Below, one piece after another: positions 8,432 through 17,372 of a stretch of DNA of 64,000 bases; position 1 is the first letter of the stretch, and each line of letters starts with the position of its first letter. Position numbers and translations under genes: made by a program. The notes below the pieces were generated by a model that was not told the DNA's origin, searched no databases, and was given only the letters and a program-made list of their open reading frames with translations. The stretch is from an uncultured Eubacteriales bacterium (lineage in GTDB: Bacteria > Bacillota > Clostridia > Oscillospirales > Acutalibacteraceae): assembly GCA_948823415.1 (NCBI GenBank), contig CAQKRU010000002.1, positions 1 through 64,000 of the forward strand. Direction: 5' to 3'.

Positions 8432-9169
8432 ATGCGAGTATTTGGGAGAAGCGACATTGGCTTAAAAAGAAAGTCGAATCAGGATTGCTTTTATTCTGCC
8501 AAAGTGAACGAAAGTGCGCTGTGGGCCGTTGTTTGTGATGGTATGGGCGGAGTAAATGGTGGCGACGTTGCTAGCAATTTGGCGGTGAAGAGCATTAAAG
8601 AGTCGCTGAGTAACGGAACTTGGAAAGAGCTTGGTGAAATTCAAAGTAGCGATGTTAAAAAGATGTTGAAAAACGCACTAAAAAAGGCTAATCTTGAGAT
8701 TTTTACTAATGCCCAAGACAATAAGAATTTGGCTGGGATGGGAACGACGGCGGTTTTAGTGGCTGTTGTTAATGACAAAATCCACGTGGCCCATGTTGGT
8801 GACAGCCGGGCTTATTTGGTGCGGCAGGGCAAGATTAATCAGCTTACAATTGACCACTCGATGGTGCAAGAAATGATAGATGAGGGCGAAATTACCCATG
8901 AAGAAGCCAAAATGCATCCTAACAAAAACATAATTACGCGCGCGCTTGGGATTAGCAAGGACGTGGATGTTGATTATTCTATGAAAACAAAGAAGGCGGG
9001 GGACGCTGTTATAATCTGCACCGACGGTTTGACTAATTATCTTGACCAGAAGGAAATTTTGGATTATTTTAAAGTAGAAAAGGGAGAGGCTTTTGTGGAT
9101 GGCTTGATTTCTGCAGCGAATGAACGCGGTGGAGCGGATAATATTACGGTTGTGGCTTTGTGCGAATGA
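8432..9169 (+). CDS. prpC: PP2C-family serine/threonine protein phosphatase (PrpC/Stp)
   Basis: Metal-dependent phosphatase that reverses phosphorylation by the adjacent PASTA kinase. PP2C motifs appear in order: a DIGLKRKSNQD start with Asp ligands, CDGMGGVNGGDVAS, GTTAVL, HVGDSRAYLVR, CTDGLTNYL and the terminal GGADNITVVAL. It is 245 residues, the usual size for bacterial Stp. It has no membrane segment, so it acts in the cytoplasm on the kinase and its substrates. Confidence 0.95.
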   Translation: MRVFGRSDIGLKRKSNQDCFYSAKVNESALWAVVCDGMGGVNGGDVASNLAVKSIKESLSNGTWKELGEIQSSDVKKMLKNALKKANLEIFTNAQDNKNLAGMGTTAVLVAVVNDKIHVAHVGDSRAYLVRQGKINQLTIDHSMVQEMIDEGEITHEEAKMHPNKNIITRALGISKDVDVDYSMKTKKAGDAVIICTDGLTNYLDQKEILDYFKVEKGEAFVDGLISAANERGGADNITVVALCE

Positions 9170-9223
9170 CGAAAACTGCGAATAATTGGCGCTTTTAGTG
9201 ATTATATTATAGAGGTGAAAATT

Positions 9224-11209
9224 ATGGATAAATACGTGGGCAAAAGGCTGGATGGCCGGTACGAGATAAACGAGCTGCTTGGCTGCGGTGGCATGGCCAG
9301 AGTGTATCGCGCTTATGATATAATTGACGATAGAACGGTTGCTATAAAGATTTTGAAGGACGAATTTTTGAGCAATCGTGACTTTATAAGAAGATTTAAG
9401 AATGAGTCCAAGGCTATTGCGGTTTTGTCGCACCCGAATATTGTGAAGGTCTACGACGTCAGTTTTGGCGACAAAATTCAGTATATTGTGATGGAAAACA
9501 TCGACGGAATAACGCTGAAGGAGTACATTGATAAACAGCACGAGATTAATTGGCGCGATGCTGTTTATTTTACTATTCAGATTTTAAGGGCCTTGGAGCA
9601 CGCCCACGAGAAGGGGATTGTGCACCGTGACATAAAGCCGCAGAACATCATGCTTTTGAAGGACGGGACTATTAAGGTAACGGACTTTGGCATTGCTCGG
9701 TTTTCTAGAGACGAGACCCGGACCATTACGGATAAGGCGATTGGTTCGGTTCATTATATATCGCCGGAGCAAGCGCGCGGAGACATCACGGACGAGAAGT
9801 CGGACATATACTCTGTTGGCGTTATGATGTACGAGATGCTGACTGGCCGTCTGCCTTTTGAAGCTGACAATGCAGTTTCGGTGGCTATTATGCAGATGCA
9901 GTCTGAACCGAAGAGACTAAGAGAGATTAATCCTGATATCCCAGAGGGGCTGGAGGATATCGTCTTGAAGGCTATGCAAAAAAATGCCGAGAACAGATAT
10001 AGCTCTGCGGCCGAAATGCTGCAATCCATCGAGGCTTTTAGAAAGAATCCGAGTATCCGCTTTGAATATAAGTACTTTAACGACGATGCGCCCACGAAGT
10101 ATCTGGACGCGATTAATAATATTAAGGAGAACAAGTCTGGCGCTAGCTATGCCGACGGCTATACATATCGCGAGGAGCAGGAGACTTCGGAGAAGCGCTC
10201 GAAGGCTATTAATATCTTGATTGGCGTTGGAATCGCGCTTGTTATTTTTCTTGTTGTGATGGGGCTTGGGATGGTCTCTGGCTGGTTTGGATTTGGCAAC
10301 AAGGACATTGACGTGCCGAACTTTTTGGGCATGAAGGTTACGGACGTGGTGGACAACAGCAATTATAAGTTCACGTGGAATATTGAGCAGGCCTATGACG
10401 CCAACAAGCCGGAGGGGGTTATAATTGATCAGGACCCGAAAGCTGGCTCGAAGAGAGTGAAGGAGAACTCGAAGATAACGCTGACGGTGAATAGTTCGGG
10501 CACTTTGGTATCTATCCCGGTTCTGCGCGGGCTGACTCTTGATGCGGCAAAGGCTAAAATTAAGGATGCTGGCTTGGTTTACGAGGTTTTAACGGTTGAA
10601 GACAGCGAAACTGCCGAGGGGATCGTGAAGGGGACGGACCCCAAAGAGGGCACGGAAGTTGTTGTGAACAGCATGGTTAGGATCCTTGTGAGCAAGGGGC
10701 CGGCCGAGAAGAAGGTCGCTGTGCCGGACGTGATAAACAAGAGTTTGACTGAGGCTGCAAAGCTGATTTCTGAGAAGGGGCTCAAAGTCTCGGAGAATGT
10801 GGTTAAAGAAAAAAGCTCCAAGCCTAAGGATACCGTGATTTCGACGGATCCATTGCCTGGGGTTGAGATAAACGAAGGTACGGCGGTTACTTTGACGGTT
10901 AGCTCTGGAGAATCGCAGGAACGGACGCTGAAAATTAACGTTGATTTGCCGTCGAGCGTAAGCAGGGAAGTGAGCATGAAGGTCTATGTAAACGGCGTTA
11001 TGGACGCTGGAAACTCTAAGACTGTTGTCCCGGCGTATAATTCGAATTATTCTTTCTCGATAAAGGGCTCTGGAGAGGCAAAGAGCGTGGTTGTGAATTT
11101 GGATAACCAGAAATACCGAGTCTATGAGCTCAACTTTAGCCAAGAGACGGTGCGCCTGGTCGAGAGGTATAATTTTAATGACAGAAATTCTGCTACGGTT
11201 AGCCATTAA
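9224..11209 (+). CDS. prkC: PASTA-domain serine/threonine protein kinase (PrkC/Stk)
   Basis: Membrane kinase that senses muropeptides or lipid II and controls wall growth and dormancy. The kinase domain (about 8-270) has LGCGGMARVY, the VAIK lysine, catalytic HRDIKPQNIM, DFGIARF and SPEQARG. One membrane segment lies near 330-352 (ILIGVGIALVIFLVVMGLGM). Three PASTA repeats follow (starting near DVPNFLG, SIPVLRG and AVPDVIN), then an extra beta-rich tail of about 80 residues. The ATG at 9224 follows GAGGTG at a good distance; a GTG three codons earlier overlaps that site. In relatives rsgA and rpe follow; here the operon ends and meets a convergent gene 12 bases away. Confidence 0.96.
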   Translation: MDKYVGKRLDGRYEINELLGCGGMARVYRAYDIIDDRTVAIKILKDEFLSNRDFIRRFKNESKAIAVLSHPNIVKVYDVSFGDKIQYIVMENIDGITLKEYIDKQHEINWRDAVYFTIQILRALEHAHEKGIVHRDIKPQNIMLLKDGTIKVTDFGIARFSRDETRTITDKAIGSVHYISPEQARGDITDEKSDIYSVGVMMYEMLTGRLPFEADNAVSVAIMQMQSEPKRLREINPDIPEGLEDIVLKAMQKNAENRYSSAAEMLQSIEAFRKNPSIRFEYKYFNDDAPTKYLDAINNIKENKSGASYADGYTYREEQETSEKRSKAINILIGVGIALVIFLVVMGLGMVSGWFGFGNKDIDVPNFLGMKVTDVVDNSNYKFTWNIEQAYDANKPEGVIIDQDPKAGSKRVKENSKITLTVNSSGTLVSIPVLRGLTLDAAKAKIKDAGLVYEVLTVEDSETAEGIVKGTDPKEGTEVVVNSMVRILVSKGPAEKKVAVPDVINKSLTEAAKLISEKGLKVSENVVKEKSSKPKDTVISTDPLPGVEINEGTAVTLTVSSGESQERTLKINVDLPSSVSREVSMKVYVNGVMDAGNSKTVVPAYNSNYSFSIKGSGEAKSVVVNLDNQKYRVYELNFSQETVRLVERYNFNDRNSATVSH

Positions 11210-11221
11210 AAAGCGGGAGAT

Positions 11222-11578
11222 TCAAGCTTTCTTCCTAAATTGCAGGGCTCCCATGATTAAAAGAAGAATTGCGAACAATTTTGAAAGAACGCGGCTCTCG
11301 ATGAAGCAGGCTAGGTAAGCCCCTGCCAAAGCGCCAACCAGGCCGAGCAGAGAAAAAATTATGGCGAGTTTGAAATTCACAAGATTTTTCTTGATGTAAA
11401 TTATGATGGCGACGATGGCGGACGGGATGAAAAAAAGCAGGTTGATGCCTTGGGCCAGCGTTTGAGGCGTTTGCGTGAATAGGTTGAAGTAAATTAGCAG
11501 AACGCCGCCGCCGCCAAGCCCCATCGCGCCGATTATGGCCGAAAGTGTGCCGGCTATGGCGGCCATTACCCAGTTCAT
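11222..11578 (-). CDS. TauE/SafE (TSUP) transporter, second half-size protein
   Basis: Polytopic membrane protein of 118 residues, about half the normal TauE/SafE length, with four hydrophobic segments and the glycine-rich GAMGLGGGGVLLIYF near residue 18. TSUP proteins move sulfite, sulfonates or other small organic anions. The ATG at 11578 overlaps the TGA of the upstream half gene by four bases (ATGA), so the two are co-translated. An ORF extension to 11605 is less likely. The pair probably assembles into one pseudosymmetric transporter; the substrate cannot be told. Confidence 0.85.
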   Translation of the reverse strand: MNWVMAAIAGTLSAIIGAMGLGGGGVLLIYFNLFTQTPQTLAQGINLLFFIPSAIVAIIIYIKKNLVNFKLAIIFSLLGLVGALAGAYLACFIESRVLSKLFAILLLIMGALQFRKKA

Positions 11579-11937
11579 CTTAAAAGCAGCTGAATCGCTG
11601 CCCAAATCATGAATCCGCCAAAAAGTTTGCGCAAAAGCTCTTGGTTTATCTTGGCCAAAATTAAGGAGCCGATAATCGCGCCCAAAACGCTAAAAGGCAG
11701 ATATGGCAACGCGTCGAAGAGGGTGACGTTGCCTTTTATGAGGTAGACTATGGCGCTCAAGAGGCATATTGGCAGGATAATGCAAACAGAAGTGGCGTGG
11801 GTAGAGCGCTGGTCGAGGCCATATTTTTTCAATATAGGAACGATCAGCATGCCGCCGCCAGCCCCTAAAAGACCGCTGATTATTCCGGCGCATACCGCCA
11901 AAATAGGGTACAACTTTTTAGCCAAGCCGCTGTTCAA
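11575..11937 (-). CDS. TauE/SafE (TSUP) transporter, first half-size protein
   Basis: 120-residue membrane protein with about four hydrophobic segments. GIISGLLGAGGGMLIVPIL (about 19-37) is the classical N-terminal TSUP motif, and HATSVCIILP follows. It starts at TTG 11937 after a strong GAAGGAGGGAT site. It is the upstream partner of the half gene at 11222-11578. Each half corresponds to one repeat of a normal 240-260-residue TSUP transporter. The operon faces prkC convergently, and I see no clear terminator in the 12-base gap. Confidence 0.85.
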   Translation of the reverse strand: MNSGLAKKLYPILAVCAGIISGLLGAGGGMLIVPILKKYGLDQRSTHATSVCIILPICLLSAIVYLIKGNVTLFDALPYLPFSVLGAIIGSLILAKINQELLRKLFGGFMIWAAIQLLLR

Positions 11938-12010
11938 AGGGATCCCTCCTTCGCTAAACTTAGTATTATCAACGTTTTTGAAATTATTAATCGGCTAAAA
12001 ATAAATTAAA

Positions 12011-12050
12011 GTAAAACAAAAAGCTAGCATGGTAAGGCCCGTGCTAGCTT
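12011..12050 (-). terminator. Rho-independent terminator of the cohesin-like gene
   Basis: A 12-base inverted repeat with stem arms at 12021-12032 and 12039-12050 (AGCTAGCA core). On the minus strand it is followed by TTTTGTTTT (12020-12012). Confidence 0.85.
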
Positions 12051-12084
12051 AACTTTTTGAAAGATTTTTCGAGATAATCCAGGT

Positions 12085-13146
12085 TTATTGAGCTTTACGC
12101 TTAATGATAAAAACAGAAATGCCGATAAAAACTATAGACACGGCCGCAAACAAAATGGCGTTAAAAGCACTTTCTTTAACGACGAGCGGTGCCGACGCTT
12201 GCTTAAGGGCAAAAGCATTATTTTGAGCAACGGATTCATCGGGAATGTCGCTATCATCAAGGCTGTTGATACCGGCACCATTGGTGGGAAGCTCAAAATT
12301 GCCGTCAGTAGGCAAGCTTTTCAAATTGGCCGGAGTGGAATCCTCTTTGTTAAGCCGGTTTACCTTAACGGTATAAACTTTTTTTGATTTCTTATCGGCA
12401 GAAGTAACCGTCAAGTTAACGTCCGTTGCCGTACCAGCGCTTTTTAACGTCTTGCGGTTAGCCTTAACATTGGCGGTGTCGTCCAGCGGAGCAGCGCTAA
12501 ACTCTATGGTGCTCTTAGAGTACGGTACGTCAACAGAGTAGGAGGTAATATCGGCGGAAAAGGCTGGCGTTATCGCATAATCAGCAAGAGAAAGAGTCGC
12601 GAGGTCACAGTTGGCGTCGCCGGTCTGAACCACATTAATTTCAACCGGATCGATATTTGGCAAAGGAATGGCGGTCGCATTATAATCGCAGAGGCCATCA
12701 ACGACGGCAGAAACTTCCAAAGACCCGATATCGCAGTTGGACAAAACTCTGAAATTTAGCTCAAGCATAGCTTGAACACTGCCAGCCTTAAGGTTGACGC
12801 CATTTTCAGAAGTCACAAACAAAACGGTCAAGTCGCCATCTTTTCTGTAGCTTTTAAAATCGTCATTGTTTATGTAGGAGTAGAGGCCTTTGTACGACAA
12901 CTTCGAGCTATCGAACTTGACTTTTAGGCGATAGGCCGAGACATTAATGGGATCGGAGGGCAGAAAATTCAGGCTGAGCGTGATTTCCTCACCGCTAACC
13001 GGATAAGGATTGTCGCAAGCAAGGGAGATGGCAAGGGCATCGTCGCTGTAAGCAAAAGTCGAATTAGCGCGATTAATCGAGAAAACAAACGCGCAGCAAA
13101 GACAAAAACACGATATAAATTTAAGGCATCTCAACAAATTTATCAA
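12085..13146 (-). CDS. Secreted membrane-anchored protein with cohesin-like and cadherin-like beta-sandwich domains
   Basis: 353 residues. An N-terminal signal peptide (about 1-32) is followed by a cohesin-like beta-sandwich (about 36-172, with PYPVSGEEITLSLNF, YRLKVKFDSSKLSY and MLELNFRVLS), then a cadherin-like beta-sandwich repeat (about 182-262: LATLSLADYAITPAFSAD, then SYSVDVPYSKSTIEFSA). A low-complexity linker and a C-terminal membrane helix (about 325-346) with the basic stop IIKRKAQ come last. It is thus a type-I surface protein held in the membrane without an LPXTG motif. The start is TTG; no strong ribosome site is visible. Function not recognised: a binding scaffold or adhesin is the likeliest reading. 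Confidence 0.75.
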   Translation of the reverse strand: MINLLRCLKFISCFCLCCAFVFSINRANSTFAYSDDALAISLACDNPYPVSGEEITLSLNFLPSDPINVSAYRLKVKFDSSKLSYKGLYSYINNDDFKSYRKDGDLTVLFVTSENGVNLKAGSVQAMLELNFRVLSNCDIGSLEVSAVVDGLCDYNATAIPLPNIDPVEINVVQTGDANCDLATLSLADYAITPAFSADITSYSVDVPYSKSTIEFSAAPLDDTANVKANRKTLKSAGTATDVNLTVTSADKKSKKVYTVKVNRLNKEDSTPANLKSLPTDGNFELPTNGAGINSLDDSDIPDESVAQNNAFALKQASAPLVVKESAFNAILFAAVSIVFIGISVFIIKRKAQ

Positions 13147-13170
13147 CCCATTTTATTTTAATCTGTTAAA

Positions 13171-13198
13171 ATTATATCATGTTTTTGAAGCGACGCAA
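13171..13198 (-). promoter_or_regulatory. Candidate promoter of the cohesin-like surface protein
   Basis: On the minus strand TTGCGT (13198-13193) and a perfect TATAAT (13176-13171) are 16 bases apart, about 25 bases before the start codon. Confidence 0.5.
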
Positions 13199-13236
13199 GT
13201 GTTTTTAAAGAAATTTGTCGAATTATGAAACGCGGC

Positions 13237-14427
13237 TTAAGGGTTAGGCTTCCTCTTTTTAATAAAGAGCACAGCCAAATAAACCACGATAAACCCGATC
13301 AAAACGGCGACCAGACCGAATGGATCTTTTTGTTCGCCGGTCTTTATATTGATCCAGAGCGAATCGATAAGCGAGTTGATGTCGTCTGGCAGATAGGTAA
13401 AAACCTGGGTGTTTTTTAAGGTAGAGTCATCCGGGTAGCAGATTTTGCTGCTGGCGACTTCCGGGTCAAGCCGATTCTTAACCGCAGTCTCAGGTGAAGA
13501 ATAGCCGATATGCTTGATATTTTCAGTCGCAACGGCAGGGTCGCACATAAAATTTATGTAAGCCAAGGCCTCATCGAAATGCTCCGAGTTTTTCGGAATA
13601 CACATGGCGTCAACAAAGCGATTGGTGCCTTCTTTTGGAATAACGAAGCCAATATCCTTGTTTTTTTGCGTCAAAAGCGCGGCGTCGCCGTTATAATAAG
13701 GTGCCAGCGCGGCCTCATTGTTCGCCATTTTGTCAAAAATTTGGTCCATAACATAGGCCTGCACAAGCGGTTGCTGCGATTTCAATTCTTTGGCAGCCAA
13801 AAGCCAGTCCTCTTTATTTTTGGAATTCAATGGGCTCCCGAGCCTAAACTGAGAGATTGCAAATGCATCGCGAGGATTATCAAACATCAGGATTTTCCCG
13901 GCGTATTTGGGGTCCCACAAAATGTCCCAGGTTATCTTGTCTTCCGGCTCTAAGACAAGCTTTTTATTATAGAAAATCCCGACCGTGCCCCAAGTGTACG
14001 GCACAGAATACTCGTTTGTAGGGTCGTACTCAAGGCCACGAAAGGAATCATCAATGTACGAAAAGTTAGGAATCGCATCAAAATTGAGTTTTTGAAGCAT
14101 CCCCAAGGCAATCATCTTAGAAATCATGTAGTCGGAGGGGATAATCACGTCATACTTGGTGCCACCGTTTTGCAACTTCGCAAAAAGCGCTTCATTGCTA
14201 GAAAAAGTACTGTAATTTACATGAATCCCCGTCCGCCGAGTAAATTCCTCGTTAACATTTAAGCTGCCGTCCGTCCCGTCGGAGATATATTCCCCCCAGT
14301 TATACACATTGATAGTAACAACGGGATTGTGGCTACTTTTGTGTATGGTGACGTACGCTAAAAATGCAGACGCAGCGGCTAAAAAGAGGATAACAGCGGC
14401 CAAAACTAACCTGGACTTTTTTTTCAA
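13237..14427 (-). CDS. potD: Spermidine/putrescine ABC transporter substrate-binding protein
   Basis: Captures polyamines outside the membrane and delivers them to PotBC. The binding protein fold begins at TINVYNWGEYISDG and continues through KYDVIIPSDYMISKM, PYTWGTVGIFYNKK and AYINFMCDP, all PotD-like. It has no lipobox cysteine. Instead there is an N-terminal membrane helix (about 8-26) and a second C-terminal helix (LVAVLIGFIVVYLAVLFI) followed by KKRK, so it seems anchored at both ends, which is unusual. The TTG at 14427 has GGTGAG six bases upstream; a TTG at 14442 is the alternative. It is the last gene of potABCD. Confidence 0.92.
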   Translation of the reverse strand: MKKKSRLVLAAVILFLAAASAFLAYVTIHKSSHNPVVTINVYNWGEYISDGTDGSLNVNEEFTRRTGIHVNYSTFSSNEALFAKLQNGGTKYDVIIPSDYMISKMIALGMLQKLNFDAIPNFSYIDDSFRGLEYDPTNEYSVPYTWGTVGIFYNKKLVLEPEDKITWDILWDPKYAGKILMFDNPRDAFAISQFRLGSPLNSKNKEDWLLAAKELKSQQPLVQAYVMDQIFDKMANNEAALAPYYNGDAALLTQKNKDIGFVIPKEGTNRFVDAMCIPKNSEHFDEALAYINFMCDPAVATENIKHIGYSSPETAVKNRLDPEVASSKICYPDDSTLKNTQVFTYLPDDINSLIDSLWINIKTGEQKDPFGLVAVLIGFIVVYLAVLFIKKRKPNP

Positions 14428-14472
14428 TATTTTCTCACCCAAATTCCTTAAAATCTAAATAATATCAACAGC

Positions 14473-15291
14473 CTAGTTGCGATTCTTGCCCTCATCCTTA
14501 ATTTGGCGCAGGTTTATGGCAATCAGAAGCAAGAGAACAACCGCGAATAATATCGTCGAAAGCGCGTTTATCTCGGGGCTGACGATCTTTCGAGTCATAG
14601 AGTATATCGCAATGGGCAGCGTTTGCGTGGCGCCGCTGGTAAAATAGCTGATCACAAAGTCGTCGAGCGAAAGGGTAAAAGCCATAATAAACCCCGTGAC
14701 GATGCCGGGGAAGATGTCCGGCAAAATAACCTTAAAAAAGGCACGAGCGGGAGTGCAGCCCAAGTCTTGAGCCGCTTCGTATAAATAAGGGCTAATCTGG
14801 CGCAGTTTTGGCAAAACAGAGAGCACAACGTACGGCAGACAAAACGTGGTATGAGCAAAAATCAAAGTAACGATTCCGGGCCGAAATATACCGAAATTCT
14901 TATAAGCAAACACGAAAAGCAGCATCAAAGAGACGCCCGTAACAATCTCCGGATTAACAATCGGCAAGTTGTTCACGTTCATAACAGAGCGCTTGGCCCA
15001 GCGCCTCATCTTCAAAATGCCAAAACAAGCAATGGTCCCAATAACGGTGGCCAAAAACGAAGCAACAACCGCGACGATTATAGTATTAAACAGGGCGCGC
15101 AAAATTTCTTTATCGGCAAATAATTTTGTATACCACTTTAAAGAAAACCCCGTCCAAACGTTGCGACTCTTGGATTCATTAAAAGAGAAGACGATGAGCA
15201 CGACAAGCGGAGCATACAAAAAGAAGAAAATAAGCCACATGTACAGCTTAGATATCAATTTAAACCTCGAGTTTACCAGTGATTTCAACAT
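14473..15291 (-). CDS. potC: Spermidine/putrescine ABC transporter permease PotC
   Basis: Inner-membrane permease of about six helices that forms the channel with PotB. The opening YAPLVVLIVFSFNESKS and the coupling-helix loop EAAQDLGCTPARAFFKVILP (about 172-191), which docks on PotA, are diagnostic. 272 residues. The ATG at 15291 follows an ideal AAAGGAGG; the longer open frame to 15363 overlaps potB and is not needed. It lies 28 bases after potB. Confidence 0.95.
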   Translation of the reverse strand: MLKSLVNSRFKLISKLYMWLIFFFLYAPLVVLIVFSFNESKSRNVWTGFSLKWYTKLFADKEILRALFNTIIVAVVASFLATVIGTIACFGILKMRRWAKRSVMNVNNLPIVNPEIVTGVSLMLLFVFAYKNFGIFRPGIVTLIFAHTTFCLPYVVLSVLPKLRQISPYLYEAAQDLGCTPARAFFKVILPDIFPGIVTGFIMAFTLSLDDFVISYFTSGATQTLPIAIYSMTRKIVSPEINALSTILFAVVLLLLIAINLRQIKDEGKNRN

Positions 15292-15319
15292 GCATCCTCC
15301 TTTAGCAAAAAGCGATTTT

Positions 15320-16144
15320 CTAGCGATACGCCGCCGGCACAGAAAGTTCATCCGAGTCGTCAAACTGGTTCATAATCCCAATAGAGATGAAAATCAGAAT
15401 CATCAAAACAAAAGAAATAGCCGACCCCAGGTGCGGATTATATGTACTGCCCAAAAATTGCATCTCGATGAGATCTCCAACCAGAATGTGCGCACCGCCG
15501 CCCAGCATTTTAGAGATAATAAAAGTGCTAACGGCCGGCACAAAAACCATAGTGACGCCAGAGATAACGCCCGGCAAACTGAGGGGCAACAAAACCTTAA
15601 AAAAGACTTTTCTTCTGCCAGCGCCCAGATCTTGCGCCGCCTCGATAATTTTTTTGTCTATTTTAGAAATAGCAGAGTAAATCGGCAAAATCATATACGG
15701 CAAAAAATTGTAAACCATCCCCAAAACTACGGCGCCAGAAGTGTTTATAAAAGAAACAGGATGCGAGACTCCCAAAAAAGAGAGAACCTTATTCAAAAGC
15801 CCGTTATTCTCAAGAATAGTCATCCAAGCGTAAGTCCGGAGCAAAAAGTTCATCCACATGGGCAGCATAATGAGCATAACGACGATGCCCTGCCTTTTGG
15901 CGGGAATTTTAGCAATAATATAAGCAAGCGGGTACCCTAAAAGAAGGCAAATGGCGGTAGAAAGAGCCCCTAGCCCAATTGACCGTAAGAATATATTCGA
16001 ATAATAGCCCACGTTAATAATATTTTCAACAGTGAAGTTCCAGGTTTTATCGGTAAAAGCAAAAACCAAAACCAAAAGCATCGGCACAAGCGTGAAAATA
16101 GCCATCCAAACGATATAGGGCAGCGACAAAGCCTTAACCCTCAT
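15320..16144 (-). CDS. potB: Spermidine/putrescine ABC transporter permease PotB
   Basis: Second channel subunit, 274 residues with six predicted helices. The EAAQDLGAGRRKVFFKVLLP loop is the PotA-binding EAA motif, and LPYIVWMAIFTLVPMLLVLV is the first helix. The ATG at 16144 is chosen because it follows GGTGAT by five bases and gives normal length; it overlaps the end of potA by 11 bases. An ATG at 16174 is the alternative. Confidence 0.94.
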   Translation of the reverse strand: MRVKALSLPYIVWMAIFTLVPMLLVLVFAFTDKTWNFTVENIINVGYYSNIFLRSIGLGALSTAICLLLGYPLAYIIAKIPAKRQGIVVMLIMLPMWMNFLLRTYAWMTILENNGLLNKVLSFLGVSHPVSFINTSGAVVLGMVYNFLPYMILPIYSAISKIDKKIIEAAQDLGAGRRKVFFKVLLPLSLPGVISGVTMVFVPAVSTFIISKMLGGGAHILVGDLIEMQFLGSTYNPHLGSAISFVLMILIFISIGIMNQFDDSDELSVPAAYR

Positions 16145-17288
16145 TTTTATCACCAGCCTTAGTGATGCCTTCATCCGGCGAATTTTCCTCATAAACTTCG
16201 TACATTTCGTCACTAAAGGCACTGTAATCGCCATACTCGCCAGAATGCTCCGACTTTTTCATGATGTGAATATCATCCGGCTGCAGCAAAAGCCCAATAA
16301 CATCGCCTGGACTTTGGCTATCGGTAGACTGAATCATCCATTTAAAGCCATCGATATCCACAATAATCTCATAATGCACGCCAATAAACGTGACCGAAGT
16401 AACCGTGCCCGAAATATGGCCGTCCTCTGGCGAGGTAACCTCAATATCCTCCGGCCGAATCACAACATCGACATTCTCTTTTTTAAGAAAGCCCGCATCA
16501 AGGCAGTCAAACCTCCTGCCAGCAAACTCCACAACGTAATCCTCGTGCATAATGCCGTCGATAATGTTACTTTCACCAATGAAGTCCGCAACGAAGGCGT
16601 TTTGGGGCTCGTTGTAGATATCCTGAGGCGAGCCAATCTGCTGAATTTGGCCACTGTCCATAACCACAACGGTGTCGGACATAGAGAGCGCTTCTTCCTG
16701 ATCATGCGTGACGAAAACGAAAGTGATGCCCATTTTTTGCTGAATTTTTTTGAGTTCGGTCTGCATATCTTTGCGCAACTTCAAGTCAAGAGCCCCCAAA
16801 GGTTCGTCCAGCAAAAGTACTTTAGGGTTATTTACAAGCGCCCGAGCGATGGCGACGCGCTGCTGCTGACCTCCGGATAAATTTGCAATATTTCGATTTT
16901 CAAACCCAGAAAGGCTCACCATTTTAAGCATCTTAGCAACCTCAGAGCGTATCTGGGACTCCGGCTTCTTCTGAACCCGCATACCAAAGGCGATGTTCTC
17001 ATATACATTCAAATGGGGGAAAAGAGCGTAATTCTGAAATATCGTGTTAACAGTACGTTTATGGGCCGGCAGCTTCGTAACATTTTTGCCAGCAAAAAAA
17101 ACCTCGCCACTGTCGGGCTGAACAAAGCCACCGATTATGCGCAAAATCGTGGTTTTCCCGCAGCCAGAAGAGCCTAGCAAAGTGACGAAATCGCCATTTT
17201 TAATATTAAGGTTAAAATTCTTCAAAACGGTATTTCCATTAAAAGAAACAGTAATATTTTTTAATGAGATTATCACATCTTTTTCCAA
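16134..17288 (-). CDS. potA: Spermidine/putrescine ABC transporter ATP-binding protein
   Basis: ATPase of the polyamine importer. Walker A GSSGCGKTT (about 38-46), the ABC signature LSGGQQQR, Walker B VLLLDEPLGALD and the switch His in FVTHDQEEALS are intact. A C-terminal TOBE-type regulatory domain spans about 240-350, followed by an acidic tail. The start is TTG 17288 after GAAGGAGA. It is the first gene of potABCD, and its promoter lies back to back with that of the ATP/ADP translocase. Confidence 0.96.
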   Translation of the reverse strand: MEKDVIISLKNITVSFNGNTVLKNFNLNIKNGDFVTLLGSSGCGKTTILRIIGGFVQPDSGEVFFAGKNVTKLPAHKRTVNTIFQNYALFPHLNVYENIAFGMRVQKKPESQIRSEVAKMLKMVSLSGFENRNIANLSGGQQQRVAIARALVNNPKVLLLDEPLGALDLKLRKDMQTELKKIQQKMGITFVFVTHDQEEALSMSDTVVVMDSGQIQQIGSPQDIYNEPQNAFVADFIGESNIIDGIMHEDYVVEFAGRRFDCLDAGFLKKENVDVVIRPEDIEVTSPEDGHISGTVTSVTFIGVHYEIIVDIDGFKWMIQSTDSQSPGDVIGLLLQPDDIHIMKKSEHSGEYGDYSAFSDEMYEVYEENSPDEGITKAGDKNEG

Positions 17289-17343
17289 CCCAAAATATCT
17301 CCTTCAAAACCCTTTTAATCGCTAAAATTTTAGCACAAATAAA

Positions 17344-17372
17344 ATGATAATTTGAAACGTGCAAAATGTCAA
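17344..17372 (-). promoter_or_regulatory. Sigma-A-type promoter of potABCD
   Basis: On the minus strand a perfect TTGACA (17372-17367) and TATCAT (17349-17344) are 17 bases apart, about 55 bases before potA. Confidence 0.65.

Noticed and set aside
14969..15940. 323-residue open frame on the plus strand
   Set aside because: Antisense to potB and potC, which have clear motifs and ribosome sites; no recognisable domain.
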